Positions 27,300 through 40,100 are shown, numbered from the stretch's first letter. The stretch: DNA of 64,000 bases from Cymbidium sinense (GCA_021442155.1 CM038229.1:96938271-97002270); one strand, 5' to 3'. Program-made: numbers and translations. The notes: a model not told the origin generated them from the sequence alone.

Positions 27300-27321
27300 A
27301 AAGAGAAGAGAACTTCTCTTT
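27300..27321. other. Hairpin in LTR D with compensatory changes
   Basis: AAAGAGAAG, loop AGAA, CTTCTCTTT: nine paired bases. It occupies the place of the AAAGAGAG / CTCTCTTT hairpin of copies A and B. Sequence differs but pairing is kept. Confidence 0.6.
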
Positions 27322-29334
27322 CCTTCCTACCATAAGTAATTTCTAAAATAGATTCATGCTTGATCTTTATTTAGTGAATGTTTTATTATGTGTTTTAGTA
27401 AATCATAAGTTTAGAATAACTCTAAACAAACCCATCCAAAAGAAATGCATTTTAAGATTAAGTAAAGTGAATTAATAACACACAACACTTTATTTCTTTC
27501 CCAACATGTGTAACATGCATATGGATGCACCTTAAGCATACCTATACATGAAAATGGAAATATTTAGTGCACTTTATGATGAATGCTAAGAGAGTTACTT
27601 AAGAAATTTTGGATGCTTTATGATGCATGATTTCCATTAAGTAGAAAAAGGGTTATTCTTTTATCCATCATTCATATGCACATGTGTATGCATGAAGGCA
27701 TAAATTGAGTCTGACCATTGCATTATTCGAGGGGTTGTACAAGACTTCACCAGGGCTACTAAAGCCTCTAATCCTGGGTTGTTGGGACTAATATACCACT
27801 TTCCTTAAATACATATGCATGTACAAAAGAAATGAAATCGTAAAGAAAGAGGCAAAGTTTAAGTTTATTTAATTTTTTGGTTTGTTTATGCAATTTATGT
27901 GTGTAAATGTAAAGATCCTTCTTAAGTTATAACATGGAAGAGGATAAGAGTAGATTTTAAGCAAGTGTTATCTTCTTTTAAGAGAACTATACACTTTGCA
28001 AATCTTATTCAAATCCATATTAAGAGGAAAGAAAGGAAGCAAACATAAGACACATTTTATATTCACATGCAAGCTTATAAATAGTTATAAATAACATATT
28101 TTTTAGTTTTGATATTTGATTTATAAGATTTGAAAATAATTTTAAATTTAATAGTGATAATAGCCATTCATATTCTTACTTTAGCCAAAACATGCAATTT
28201 GACATAAAGGAAACATTTCATTTTGATTTAATTTTTCAAAAGCATGGATGCATATACATACATATTTATGCTAGGAAAGAAATAAAGTGATTAAAGCCAT
28301 GTAAATTCATTCCCCTAATTAATTCTAAAGATAATCTTATGAAATAAGAACATTTAAAGTGAATCAAAGTTTGTTTAATGTGATTTTTTTGTTTGAATTT
28401 TGCGTTTTGATTTAGGAAATGTGAAAGAATGTTTGCTAATTCTAACCCATTTCCCCATATATGAGTTGATTTAGTTTGTTCTTAGGATCATTAGGTGATT
28501 TTTATATTTTGTTTAGGTTAAGATTTGAATTAAGTGTATTAATTATCACTTACCTATACCACATATTTAATCAAATAATTATGAGCCAATGATATGACAT
28601 AAAATTATGAAGGAATTTAAATCGCAATACACCTAGGAAAGAAAAGGGCCTAATGTATTGGCTCATGATTAATTAATTAAACTAAAGGGTTTAATTTAAG
28701 TACTTTCATAACCCCTCACACATGTGAGTTAGATTTTGATTTTCATAATGTACTTAGGTTATTGAACACCTAAGAACCTACCCAAGATGAATAAGTTAAG
28801 TTCAAAGGTTTTAGAATTTTATCAAATTACGTAGGTAATTGGTGGATTAATCATTAAGTTTAGATTAAGGAAGAAAGAGGGGGGTTAAGGAATATCTTAA
28901 GAAAAATATCTCAAAATTATTCCCTGAACCTCTTGTTCACTTAAACAAATCTTAATTAACTTAATCAAGGATTAAACCACATTACACACATTATATTTAA
29001 TTATATTAGAAGAGTAATTAGGGTGAATCCAATTACCCCTAATTAAACCATTAATAAATCCTAAGAAAATTAGGGGAGTAAGTCATCCACTAAATACATA
29101 TGAGAAGTTTGAGATTAATTAATGGAATAATCAAGAGTAATTAACCTAATTACATTCCAAATAAAACTCAAATTTAGAAAATAACACTATTCAAAATCTA
29201 TCAAAATCTTTTTTTAATATTCTACATTCAATTATCCTTCATATGCAATTTATTTCATATTTTTTGACTTTTCTACACTTAGATATGAATATTTGAAGAT
29301 TTCATGATTAATTAGGTAATTAATCCCCTAATTA

Positions 29335-29410
29335 AATAATTAATCCCATCGCCACCACGTGGAGGTTGGCGTGGCGCTTTTCCGCGTGGCGTGATGGGAG
29401 AGTAGTGTCG
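29335..29410 (-). promoter_or_regulatory. Candidate LTR promoter module, copy D
   Basis: In element sense a perfect CCACGTGG G-box (29355-29362) is followed by GATGGGATTAATTA. Several GCCACGC words on its upstream side make this the most GC-rich spot of the copy. The CCAAT box seen in A, B and E is not evident here. Confidence 0.4.
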
Positions 29411-30499
29411 GTGGCTATACATTTCTCCTGCTTATGTCAAGGATGGGTGAATTAAAGCCATAATATTAATGGATTAATCCATGGATTATACATGTTTTAA
29501 TCATGGCTATCCATCCAAAATGCGGGATGGATGACCCATGATCCTTCTATCTTCCCACAAGATGGCCATCTTCTAAGGGAAGATCCAAGCTTCGATGGAA
29601 TTGAATCCAAATTCAACCCACACCATCATCATGGAAGGAGATCACATCTAATTTTCTCTAGGATAAGACTTTCTTTCATAAAGGACCACATCACATCTAA
29701 TTTAAGCTTGGTTTAATGGCTTACCTCGGAGGCTATCACCTCGAGTCCTGAAGTAGCTTTTGTCGAAGCCTTGTTGAAGATTTGAGGTGTTGAGATTGAA
29801 TGGATCTTCCTATGACCAAGCTCTCTCCTTCACTTGGGCTGGTCTTGATCAAAGTCACCTCCACCTTAACTTGAATGAAGCTAGAGTGAGTTCAATTTGA
29901 TCCTCGAGGGTGCTAAGGAGGAATTGATTGGTTTTGAGAATTGGATGAGATGGAATTCAAGTGGAGCTATTTTAGTTCAAGAAAATGGAGAAATGGGAAA
30001 ATGGAATTGGCTTGAGAGAGCTTAGGGAGGGAAATGGTTCCTCCGGCTTTCCTTTGCTCAATCAATTGGAGAGTCATCAATTGAAATGAAATTAGGGGTG
30101 TATCTCTCCTTGAAGGATTGGGCGGTCACAAGCTCCTTCACCATTTTGATCCAATACATTGAGTGGGTTTCTTAGGTTGTTAGATATGCATTTGGTTTGG
30201 CAGAGAGGTAATGGAGGAGTTCCATGTGCTTGAAATGAGTGGAAAAGGATTCCCATATGTTCATTTCTATGAGGGTGGTGGTTTGGGGTTGGGTTTTACA
30301 AATCCAATGGGTTAGGTGCACCACTCACTACTTGGTCCACCAAGAGGGTGCCAAGTGGGCATGAGGAGGATTTGACTAAATTCCAAGTGATTTTGGCCAA
30401 ATTTACCCTTTGACCTAGGGTAAAATGGTCATGGATATGTTTGGTATGATTGAAAAAATTGGTTGCCAAGTTTCAATGAATTTTGAGTTGATTTGATAT

Positions 30500-31175
30500 G
30501 ATTTGGCTAGTCAAAATGGGTCAACTTGAACAAGTTGACCAATTGATAAAATTAGGTCAAACCAAGGGTTGAGTCAAGTTCATATGATCATTTAAAATAT
30601 TTTGGTACTTTGGTTTGATTCAATTTGGTTTCTATTTGAATTTGGTTCAATTGAGTTCATTTAGGTCAAATGGGTCAAGTGACCAATTTGACCCATTCTA
30701 TTTAATGGGTTGTTGGTTAGGTCTAGTTGGTCATTTGAAATGGATTGGTATCTTTGTTTTCAATTAATTTTGGTTTAATTTGATTTTGGCTCAAAATGAC
30801 CTTTTAGTTCAAGTTGAGTTCATAGTCAATTGGGCTAGCAGGTCAGTTGGATTGAGGCTTTGGTTAAGTTCAACAAGTGATTTGGAATGAACTTGACCCA
30901 TTGGTTTCAATCAATTTGGCTTAGATCAAGTTTTGACACATTTTCACTTTTAGGTCAAGTTGGGTCAACTTGGGTCAAGTGGCCAATTAGCTAGGTTAGG
31001 CTCAAATGTTGACTTAGTCTGTTGAATGAATGAAGTTCAAATATTGATCATGAATGAGTTTGGTCAATGATTTTAATCAATTTGGCCTTTGTGGATTTTA
31101 TGTTGAGTCTCATTTTGCTAAGTGTTGACTTGGTCAACCCTTAAGTTTGACTTGGTTTGACCCAATTTGAGTGAT
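30500..31175. promoter_or_regulatory. TTGAC (W-box-type) cluster, copy D
   Basis: Many TTGACC/GGTCAA words; the palindrome is damaged on one side (TTGACCAATTGATAAA at 30535). Confidence 0.4.
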
Positions 31176-31659
31176 TGATCACCTCATTATGATTTGTTGA
31201 TCATGAGAGAGGCTTAGATGGGCTTAGTTCAATCTAATTTGGTTAGAATTTGGCTCATAAGGGTACTTCTCACTTTGGGTCAAGTGAGCCTAAGTGGGTC
31301 AAATGGCTTGGTCAAAGCTTGATTTGAGTTTGATTGAACTCACATATGGACTTATGATTGAAATATGAATCCATTTGCAAGTGGATTGAAGTCAAATGAG
31401 TTTTGATTCATTTGACAATTTCAAGTTCAAAGGGTGAACATGAGCTTAATTTGGGCTTGATTTTTGAATTTAGTTTTGGTTTGATGATTGAAGTTTATGT
31501 TTATATTTAGATTCATGATTGAAGGATTGGTTGAATCATGAAGAAAAATCAAGGGTTTGGCTTTATTTGAAGTTGATTTGGCTAAGCTCAAGAATTTGAA
31601 AGGCTTAGGTTGGATTTTTTGGTTGAGTTTGAGTTTTGAATTTGGTTTTGGATATTTGA

Positions 31660-31870
31660 ATTTATATTTCATTTATATTTATGAATATAAATGAGAATAT
31701 AAATGACTATGAAAATTTCATGAATTTAAAGTGATTTGAAGTTAATTAGAGCTAAGTCCATAAGAGGGAATCAAAATACTTAGGAAATATTTTTTCAAAA
31801 TTTAGATTTGAGTTTTGAATTTAGTTTGATTGCTTTGAATTTATATTTCATTTATATATATAAATGGGTT
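31660..31870. repeat. Hairpin-centred subrepeats, copy D
   Basis: TCATTTATATTTATGAATATAAATGA-type inverted repeat at about 31668-31692, and a shortened TCATTTATATATATAAATG version near 31848-31867. Confidence 0.5.
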
Positions 31871-32242
31871 ATGTTTCATGAATTTGAGTTGATTTGAACT
31901 AGATTTGAGCTAAGTCCATAAGGGAATCAAGGAATTTGAAATCATTCAATCACTTTGATTTGAGTTTGAGAAAATCAATTGGAATTGATTAAAGTTTTGA
32001 TGATGATTTGATTTGGAGTTTGACTTTGAAGTGAGGATTGGTTCAAGCTAAGGGATAGCAAATTTTCTTAATACCCCTAAGGCATAACCTATTCCTATGG
32101 CTAACTCTTCTAAGTCTCTAGGGTTAGGTTAAGTGTTCACTAATCACTAGAAGTGTCTTAAGACTAAGGAACTCTTAGGTCTAAGAGAAGTCATATGTCT
32201 AAGATGGTGGGGTTGAGAGCTCATTCTAAAATGAGGTCAACA

Positions 32243-32247
32243 AGGTA
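32243..32247. repeat. Target-site duplication AGGTA, right copy
   Basis: Partner of 25063-25067. Removing one copy plus LTR D restores the continuity of the host element between gag and protease. Confidence 0.82.
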
Positions 32248-33760
32248 CAAAATAAAAATCAAGTAAAAGTAAAGGATTTGACACTCCCTCATTGAATACA
32301 TAAGAAGAAGATTTGGAGGAATTGTAAGGTGGAAGGAGTGATGAAATCGGTGGTTTACTACTATGTCCGCAAGTGGAAGTTGTCACCGCTTAGCTCCTAC
32401 CTCCCTCAAGTTGTCCATAGCAACTTGCAAACCTTCTTAGAGTTGGAGGTTTGCTTAGAAATAATTTTATGATCTTAAAAATAATTTTCTTGGAGGTTTG
32501 GGATGTGGCGATATCACAACCTTCCTTTGTCTTAAGAGGATCACATGTAGCCCCAAGGATTACCTTAACAACTAGAAGGTTGTTCTAATAGTATTCTTTA
32601 GGGATGACAATGGCACACTTGAAGCTATCCGCCCCAAAGGTAATGCAATCTTCTAAGATATGGCTTAACATGTGGTGGTAGAAATAGTTTGGATCATGAC
32701 TCTTGCCCACTTCCTCACCTCTTAAGCTCTAGTAGCGAAAATCAGGTTTCTTTAAGAGATTCTTAAAGATCTTCCTAACTATCTCCCTCTTGAATGAATA
32801 AGGTTTATTCAATCTGTCGGTAAGAGTAGGTAAGTAATAGCTACACGGTGACGGGTAGAAATATTACTTCCGATCGATGAGGAGGCGTGGCAATAATGGC
32901 GAGGTGGCAGATGAGGGGTGGTGGCAGAAGGTGTGGGGAAGAGCCGAGGCCTACCTGAACTAACTGGCGCTTCCTTTGTCAATTCATGACTACCCTATTC
33001 TTCTCAAATGCCTTGAGGTCCACAGGTAGAAGGCAATTGTTTATTTAAAGTAGCCACCTTGTTGATTAATTTTAAAGGTTTTAATTATAAAACTCTTGAG
33101 CATGAAAACAAGCCATGGATGGATCTCTTTGGCACTTATAGAGCGTGGTTATTTCATACTCGTTTCTTCACTTGAGAATGTAATCAACAAGGAACTCATT
33201 GGGGACTTGTGTTACTACAAGATCACCTGGTAACCCTTTGATGAGCTCAAGCAAATCTCTTGATGAAGAAGTGCTCCAACTTAGCAAATATCTTTACCGA
33301 ATCATTGGGTAATTCAACATACTAGTCAAATGCAACACGTTAACTAATAAATAATGAAAGAAGGGAATCAATACCTCAGTCATTAATAATAGAAATGTGC
33401 AATGTGTGTTGGCGGTTCCACCGCCATCAAAGATTTTGAAGCAAGGAGGTACAAATCCTTAGGATATTGGACAACATCAAATTCCTAAGTATGGTCTACC
33501 CTTTGGAACATGAGCCACCTGCTTGTGCCAATGCATCCTTCACTTTGCTCCACAAACTACTTGATATCCTTCTCATGCATGGAGGTGCTATCCACCACCT
33601 TCTTATGCAAGCTATCACTATCTTTCTCACAAGAATGCATCTAGGATGATCCGAGGTATGTACCAACTCGCTCTGTCCTACTATGGAGAGAATGGCAGAG
33701 GATGAATTTTGCAATGCTGAAATCACCATAAACTCCTCAATCTTCTTTTATCAATATAAT
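32248..33760 (-). pseudogene. Ty3/gypsy gag (broken)
   Basis: Gag forms the particle that packages the element RNA. In element sense the capsid region shows FKIFDGGGTANTHIAHF at about 33445-33390, then LPNDSVKIFAKLEHFFIKRF at about 33315-33255, then NEFLVDYIL at about 33205-33180. This is the conserved retrotransposon Gag order of 'FDG..dP..Hl..f', 'LP.gSi..f..L...F...F' and 'S...f..rf'. Further on, a CCHC-like piece with HDPNYFYHHMLSHILEDC lies near 32695-32640. Stops and frameshifts interrupt it. The segment continued directly into the gag-pol linker at 24800 before solo LTR D inserted. Confidence 0.7.
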
Positions 33761-35260
33761 CATCTCTCCCTAAGGTAGGAGGTCTTGAGTTGAATGGATG
33801 TCATCATCCTCTTCACTATAATACCTTCTGCTCTGGTCTCATGGAGGGAGCTCTAGTATACCATGTGGACTTAATCCTCAAGAAGGTCATCTTCATCAAG
33901 ATCAAATGCTACCCTCTCATCCTCTGAATTTGTATGATCACTACCTAAGAGTTCTCTCTTCTCCAAGTAGGCTACTACAATCTCATCCAAGCGATCTCTA
34001 CCTTGCCAGGCGCAACAAAGACTCACCGAGTGGTAGGTATGTCCTTGTAGAAATACATCTACACCGTCTACCACTAGAGTGCTATCTCTGGGAGGACTAT
34101 GCTCGCTAAAGATATATGCTCATGACTTCCCACTATTGGGGAGTCTCTCTGGGATCCACTACCATGAACTGGCTGTCTCTCTCACCCTCTACGCCACTAT
34201 CACTGGGCGATGGTGTTGCGACCATGATGCTTTGGGTGCCACTCCTTCTTCACCAAGAAGTAGGAGGTTGAGTAGGAACGTCCTCACCTCAGTCTGGAGT
34301 AGATGGGATCCTTTGGCCATACAGGATCACCAAAGGGGCTTTCTTCTCCCGGACATGACCTTTGGAATGGATGGCGGACCTAAAGCGGTGATGGTGGGCG
34401 AGGAGTGGATCGTGTGGTAGACACTCCACCTCGTTGGGGCTTTCCCCATGACTAGTGGTATCAATACTATGATGTTGATTCTATCGGTGGTGGCCGATGA
34501 TGGAAAATCAACTAGAGTGGAGGCCGCCGACTACTTGGCAAACCTCTCGCTCCTACTCCACGGCAGTACTACTGCCTTTGATGCTCTATCCTTGCGGTCT
34601 ACGGTAACACTCACGGGTGATCGATCTTAAATCAAAGTGTCGGACTCAAGCGTCCATGAGCTCAACCCGGTGTAAGATCCGTCGGAGACATAGACTTCCT
34701 CCCTCTCCCTAGCGAAGCCTTGTGGTATGTGGGCGGTGGAGGCAATGCTATCCTCGTAGTCTTCCTCTATATGATGCCTAGAGGGGTGAAACCCTCCACT
34801 AAGAAGTGAAGAGGTCTCAGGAGATCCCTCCTCAACAACATGGGATGTTGCGTCAGCTCTCGGGTTACTGCATGTGATGCGCTTGACCTTGCTTATTGCG
34901 GGTTGTGTGCGGTGTTGTATCGCGAGTAGGGTAGTCAGAAGATCTAGCCTTAAAGGTAGGGAGACTATCTAAAGTCAAGATAGCATTTCCCTTAGGGGAC
35001 CAACAAAGAGGTGTTAGTATGCACGAGTGGTTGTAGCAACTAAGCGCATGGGAACTGAACTGGGGTGGAACCTCATCCTTCCTCTTCAAAGATGGATACT
35101 TAGTATCAATGATGATGGCCCCTTACCACTACCTCACGACGGCATGGTGAGGGTCACAGATAATGCATGTTCCCTCAAATCCTGGTCAAAGAAAACTAAG
35201 TGGGTGGAAGTTGTCTCGTGAAGGTTGGCCCAATCAAGGTTAAATCCATCCCAAATGGAA
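33761..35260 (-). other. GC-richer leader or gag N-terminal region, not identified
   Basis: This part of the element interior, between the hairpin arrays and the recognisable gag capsid, is clearly less AT-rich than its surroundings. Open stretches of 60-113 codons exist on both strands but none has a recognisable domain, and none is clearly favoured. Ogre elements carry an extra ORF upstream of gag, so a decayed ORF1 here is possible. I have no motif to support it. Confidence 0.35.
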
Positions 35261-35394
35261 AGGTAAAGACAAACTTAGAGGCCATGTATATTGATAAAAA
35301 CAAAGCATGTAGTCTTTGTGTCTCTGCATGTGTTTATAACTTAAGTCGATCTGCTTTAATACTTGTCCCAAGAGAGTAATAGAGATTTAGATCT

Positions 35395-36735
35395 GAACCC
35401 ACACTCAATAATTCAAATATGTTAAGTAGGGTTGGGTTGGAGAGATTTTGATGTGTGAGAGTCTTTACCATTTGATTTTAATTTAGAACCCATACTCAAC
35501 CAATTTAAGTAGGTTGGGTGGGGTTGATATTTGAAGATGTTTGTGTTGTTATCTTGTTTAAAATTTTTGATTTTGAAAGACTTTACTTAGTAAATTTAGG
35601 TATGCTAACGAAGGTTGTGATTGTATGTTCTAGAAATTTTGTAAAAATCTTTGCTTGAGGTGATTGATTATGTGTTTGTTAGATTTGAAAATGAGGTTCT
35701 CCACTTAACAAATTTGGTATGTTAAGTTAGAACCAAATGTGATATGATTTAAAAATATGATTCTTACTTAACAAATTTGGTATGTTAAGTGAAACCAAAT
35801 ATTATTTGAGAATGGGAATCTCACTTAACAAATTTGGTATGTTTAGTGGGAACCAAATGTAATATGATTTGAAAATATAATTCTTACTTAACAAATTTGG
35901 TATGTTAAGTGGAACCAAATGTGATATGATTTGAAAATGAGATTCTCACTTAACAAATTTGGTATGTTAATGGGAATCAAATATGGCAAGATTATATGAT
36001 TCTCACTTAACAAATTTGGTATGTTAAGTGAAACCAAATATAATATGATTTGAGAATGGGAATCTCACTTAACAAATTTGGTATGTTAAGTGGGAACCAA
36101 ATGTAATATGATTTGAAAATATGATTCTCACTTAACAAATTTGGTATGTTAAGTGGAACAAAATGTGATATGATTTGAGAATGGGATTCTCACTTAACAA
36201 ATTTGGTATGTTAAGTGGGAACCAAATGTAATAATTTGCTTTTGAAAGAGGGAAGCTTAAATCTAACATATTTAAAATATGTTAAATGAAGTTTTAATTT
36301 TATGCTATGATTTTATTTGAAAATAGACTCCTCATTCAACAATTTTAAGTATGTTGAATGAATATGATCATTTTCAAGAATATGCTTTTGAAAAGATGGA
36401 AACTACTAACATATGCAAAATATGTTAAGTGAAATTTCAATTTTATGCTATGATTTTATTTGAAAATAGACTCCTCATTCAACAATTTTGAGTATGTTGA
36501 ATGAATATGGTCATTTTAATAATGTGCTTTTGAAAAGATGAAAACTTCAACTCTAACATATGTGAAATATGTTAAGTGAAGTTTCAATTTTATGCTATGA
36601 TTTTATTTTAAAATAGACTCCTCATTCAATAATTTTGAGCATGTTGAATGAATATGGTCATTTTCAAGAATGTGCTTTTGAAAAAACCTCCATGTAGCAA
36701 TCATAGGATTGTTAAATGGGGTTTGGTTATATGAG
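35395..36735 (-). repeat. Arrays of hairpin-forming tandem repeats in the leader
   Basis: Three unit types. Nine units of about 60 bases at 35703-36235 each carry CACTTAACA, a short AATTTGGTA loop, and TGTTAAGTG. From 36240 to 36670 about 150-base units alternate two stems: CATTCAACA...TGTTGAATG (36333-36360, 36477-36503, and 36633-36660 with one mismatch) and TAACATAT...ATATGTTA-type stems (about 36256, 36405 and 36553). Weaker, related stems lie at 35400-35610. Each inverted repeat is an inverted repeat on either strand, so the element RNA would fold the same way. The array begins about 400 bases after the primer-binding site. Confidence 0.85.
36696..36713 (-). other. Leader stem-loop S2
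   Basis: In element sense AACAATC, loop CTAT, GATTGCT. The second element has AACAATC...GATTGTT at 63653-63671 in the same context, just before its repeat array. Confidence 0.55.
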
Positions 36736-36858
36736 TTTTGTGCTTTTGAAAATTTTGTACAAAAAATTATTTATTATGTGAGTTTTGAAAAAGGTGCTTT
36801 TGGAAAGATGGTATTTTGCAAAAGAGTATATTTTCTTAATAATTAAGATGAACCTTGC

Positions 36859-36878
36859 CTCACCAAGCTAGTGGTAAG
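36859..36878 (-). other. Leader stem-loop S1
   Basis: In element sense CTTACC, loop ACTAGCTT, GGTGAG (one G-T pair), followed by GCAAGGTTCAT. The second element has CTTACC, loop ATTTCTAT, GGTAAG at 63507-63526, followed by GAAAGGTTCAT. The loop differs while the stem and the downstream word are kept. Confidence 0.55.
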
Positions 36879-37121
36879 GATGTTCTAAATTTTTGTCATC
36901 TCCTTTCATGGATTAATTTTATTTTTTCTATTAGGTAACAATAGGGGTTCTAGGACCTACAAGAGTGAAGTCCTAAACCTAGAAGATGTTGGCTAGCTTT
37001 GCTTAAGAATGAAATAAGCTAAGTGCCAATGAAAGTAAAGATAGTCTTGGACTCATATGAAATACAAGTCCACTATCGATGCTTAGAGATAACAATTATC
37101 TACTAGAGATGGAGAGAGGAA

Positions 37122-37141
37122 CCATCCCAGAGAAGTCGCTA
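37122..37141 (-). other. Primer-binding site, tRNA-Arg type
   Basis: In element sense TAGCGACTTCTCTGGGATGG, eight bases after the end of LTR B. It resembles TGGCGACTCCGCTGGGGA, the complement of the 3' end of a plant tRNA-Arg as I recall it, with a few mismatches. Ogre elements are primed by tRNA-Arg. The site fixes the direction of the element and the identity of B as its 5' LTR. Confidence 0.65.
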
Positions 37142-40100
37142 GAAAATCATGGTGTTTATTTTTGGTTGATGTGTATGTGTATGTGTATGTATGGGGGGGG
37201 ACACCACTAGATCTAAGGATGTACTTATTGAGGTGATCGGATATGATATCAAAGAATAGTACACCATCTCAAAATATAGAAATCACAACCCTGATGGACC
37301 TAATCACCTAATAAGGACTCAAGGCATGATGGGTCTTGAAAGTACCATAGATTTTTCCCCTACTTTACATAGATGAATAAAGCAAGGTTTATTTAAATTA
37401 GGTTCAAGCCCTAGGGCAAGCCCCATAGTTAATTACATCCCAAGGAAGGTGAATTCCTTGAGAATACTCTCGATTAAAGTAGACAATTATTGTCTCCAAA
37501 TTCAAAGATAGACTATCAATAAATTGGTTATGCTTGGAAGATCAAATGGGATAGATTGAAGGAGAGACTTATTATCAAAGCCGATAAAGATAAGTATGGG
37601 ATGCTCATGATACAAGGAAACCTAGTGAGCATCCCAAACAATCTATAATTGGGCTTTATATATTTGAAATTGAGGAGAATTATATTTTGAGTTAAAGTTT
37701 TATTAAAAATCTAGACTTATAATTCCATAATACAAGATTATGGAAATGCCTAGAGGTGAGGATTTATGCTTGTAGCCCCAAGGAAACAATCTCGGATCTA
37801 AATCTAGGGAACTTTGGTGAGAGCCAAAGCATGACCTAAATCTAAGATGAAAGTGAGTATATTGTTCACCTCCATAAGAGGATAAACTATCCATTGGACT
37901 TATAACGCCGTGGCCCTAACTCCTACATTTTAAAATCATATTATCAAATCATATGTTTTGCAAGATGGATAGGTTCTTATTATTTAGAAAAGAAAACTAA
38001 GGTCCATAAACCCACTCCTAAGAGACTAAAGCATGAGTGGTATGAATAATGACTTAGTCCAATGCAAATTTTATCAAATTTTATTTAATTTTGGACTCTT
38101 TATTTTGACACAAGCTATAGGATTTTATATGCCTAAATGTATGATGAAGTTGGTTATGAGCTAAATCAAAAGAAAAAGAGGTATTTTCTATCATAGGCTC
38201 TCAAAGGTTAAGTCTTTTTTCTATCTTGCAAAGATGGAAACCCTCTCTTAGCAAGTGAAATAAAATGACATGATACTAAGCATACAACATCGACCTAAGG
38301 GGTTATTAAATATTTTATTATCTTAATTTAATACCTAGGCTTTATGTGAGGTCATGAGTTATTTTAAAAATTTTAGTTATAAGTTGTAGTTGGGTTAGAA
38401 AATTTATTTTTCTAAGAGCCTAAATGAATCCATACCACACATTAAATCACCATACATGAAGAAATAAGAAAAATACATAACATTTCTATTGCACAATATA
38501 AATAAATCATCAAATAATTTATAACCTCAACATAAAGAATAAGACGGTGCGGTACCTACAACCCGAAAAGAAAAATGGGTAGCCTAGCTCTACCCTTATA
38601 CAACCATGTATAATGAAAGAATAATTACAATTTAATTACAACAAATGAATGGGAGCTATGTGGGGTCTTCAAATTTTCAAAGATCCTTCTTTCCTTCATT
38701 CCCTTCTTTCATTTGGTTGCTCCATAGGATCACATGGTACATAAGACTTGGTCTTGTAACTAACATTTATCCTAATCCCCCGTAGAATCTAATTCCTAAT
38801 GCAAAATTACATTAAAAATAGGAAAAGTAAATCTAAATATACCTTCAAAATAAGTATTAGTTAAACACACCATACAAGCAATTATATGAATAATTTGGAC
38901 TTAGCACCTTGCATATGGGTAACCAAGTCCACTGTATGTAGATTATGCTTAGATGTTAAGCAACCTACACAACAAAACATTTATATTTTTATTACAACAG
39001 CTCCTTAAGCATAATCTCCTACAAAAAATATGATTAGGTTAACCATGACCTAACATCTAGTCTACCTACACCCTAACATCCGACTATAACATTACATCAC
39101 AAAATAAAACATACTTCAAACCATATACCACCCTAATATAAAGTTAAGTGGTGACTTAATTTAATGTGTGTGTTAAGGCTTGTGTGGTATGTCCTAGGCT
39201 TTAGAGTTAAGATTTTCTAAGTATAAAAGACATTTAATTATCAAGGGTACTTTCACTTTAAATGGTTTAATTAATTTGCAAATTTTACATAACATTTTCT
39301 TTTGTTTCATTTGACCTACACAAAATAACTAATTATTATGAAGAGAAAGAAAGAGAGGATCACTCTCTTTTATCCCTACCTTAAGTCACATCTAAAGTAA
39401 ATTAATTAATCAATTCCCTTTAGTGAATGACTTATTACATGTTTTAATTAATTCTAAGTTTAGGTTCACTTTAAATAAACTCATTCAATAAGAAAGACAT
39501 CTTAAGTTAGTTGGAATGAATTACTATCACATAACACATGTTTGCTCATTTCTTTCCATCATGTATATCATGCATATGATCTAAGCATAGATATACATGC
39601 AATTTGTATCTTAGCACACTTAAATGATGAATGTGAGTAAATGTATTTGGAATTGACTTTGGTTGAATGATTTTGTCATATTACTTTAAAGGTCTATCTA
39701 AATTCTTATACAAAAGCATAAGGAAAGAACCTTAAATCACATGACTAATCAACTCAACCAAATAAACAATGTATGAATGCATGTATTTTTAATAGAAAAA
39801 GGGGATTTTTCATTCATTAGCTAAGTACACATCCACATGTATAAAAGTTTTGAGCAAGTATGTTACCATTATTCTACACCAAGGAAGAGGTAAAACCTTC
39901 TTGGGGCTACTTAAAGTGCATCCCTAGAATATCCTAATATACCTATCCTTATATACATATGGATGTATAAAGAACTACAAGAATAGAAAGCCATGCAAAA
40001 TTATGTTTTGATTTGATTTATTTATTTTTGTGTAAATGAATTAAAGCTCTATCTAAATTCTAATGTCTAAATGCATAAGAATGAAATCAAGCAGTGCGTC

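Larger units (their letters stand above)
25068..32242 (-). mobile_element. Solo LTR copy D (7.18 kb), nested in the giant element
   Basis: It begins TGTGGGGTTA and ends GAGGTCAACA, with AGGTA on both sides. Its whole length aligns by eye with copies A, B, C and E, and it contains no interior region, so it is what remains after recombination between the two LTRs of an inserted element. The site is between gag and the protease of the A-B element, so D inserted later. Its start is closer to copy E (both have CTTCATCTATCCC near the end) than to A/B/C, and it has a single instead of a duplicated 240-base block. Confidence 0.85.

Noticed and set aside
34079..34420. Plus-strand open frame of 113 codons in the GC-rich segment
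   Set aside because: No recognisable domain, antisense to the element, and GC-rich DNA gives longer chance frames. Kept only as part of the unidentified leader entry.
35703..36235. CRISPR-like look: about 27-base palindromic repeats at regular spacing
   Set aside because: The spacers are nearly identical to each other, the DNA is plant nuclear, and the array sits in a retrotransposon leader. It is a tandem repeat.
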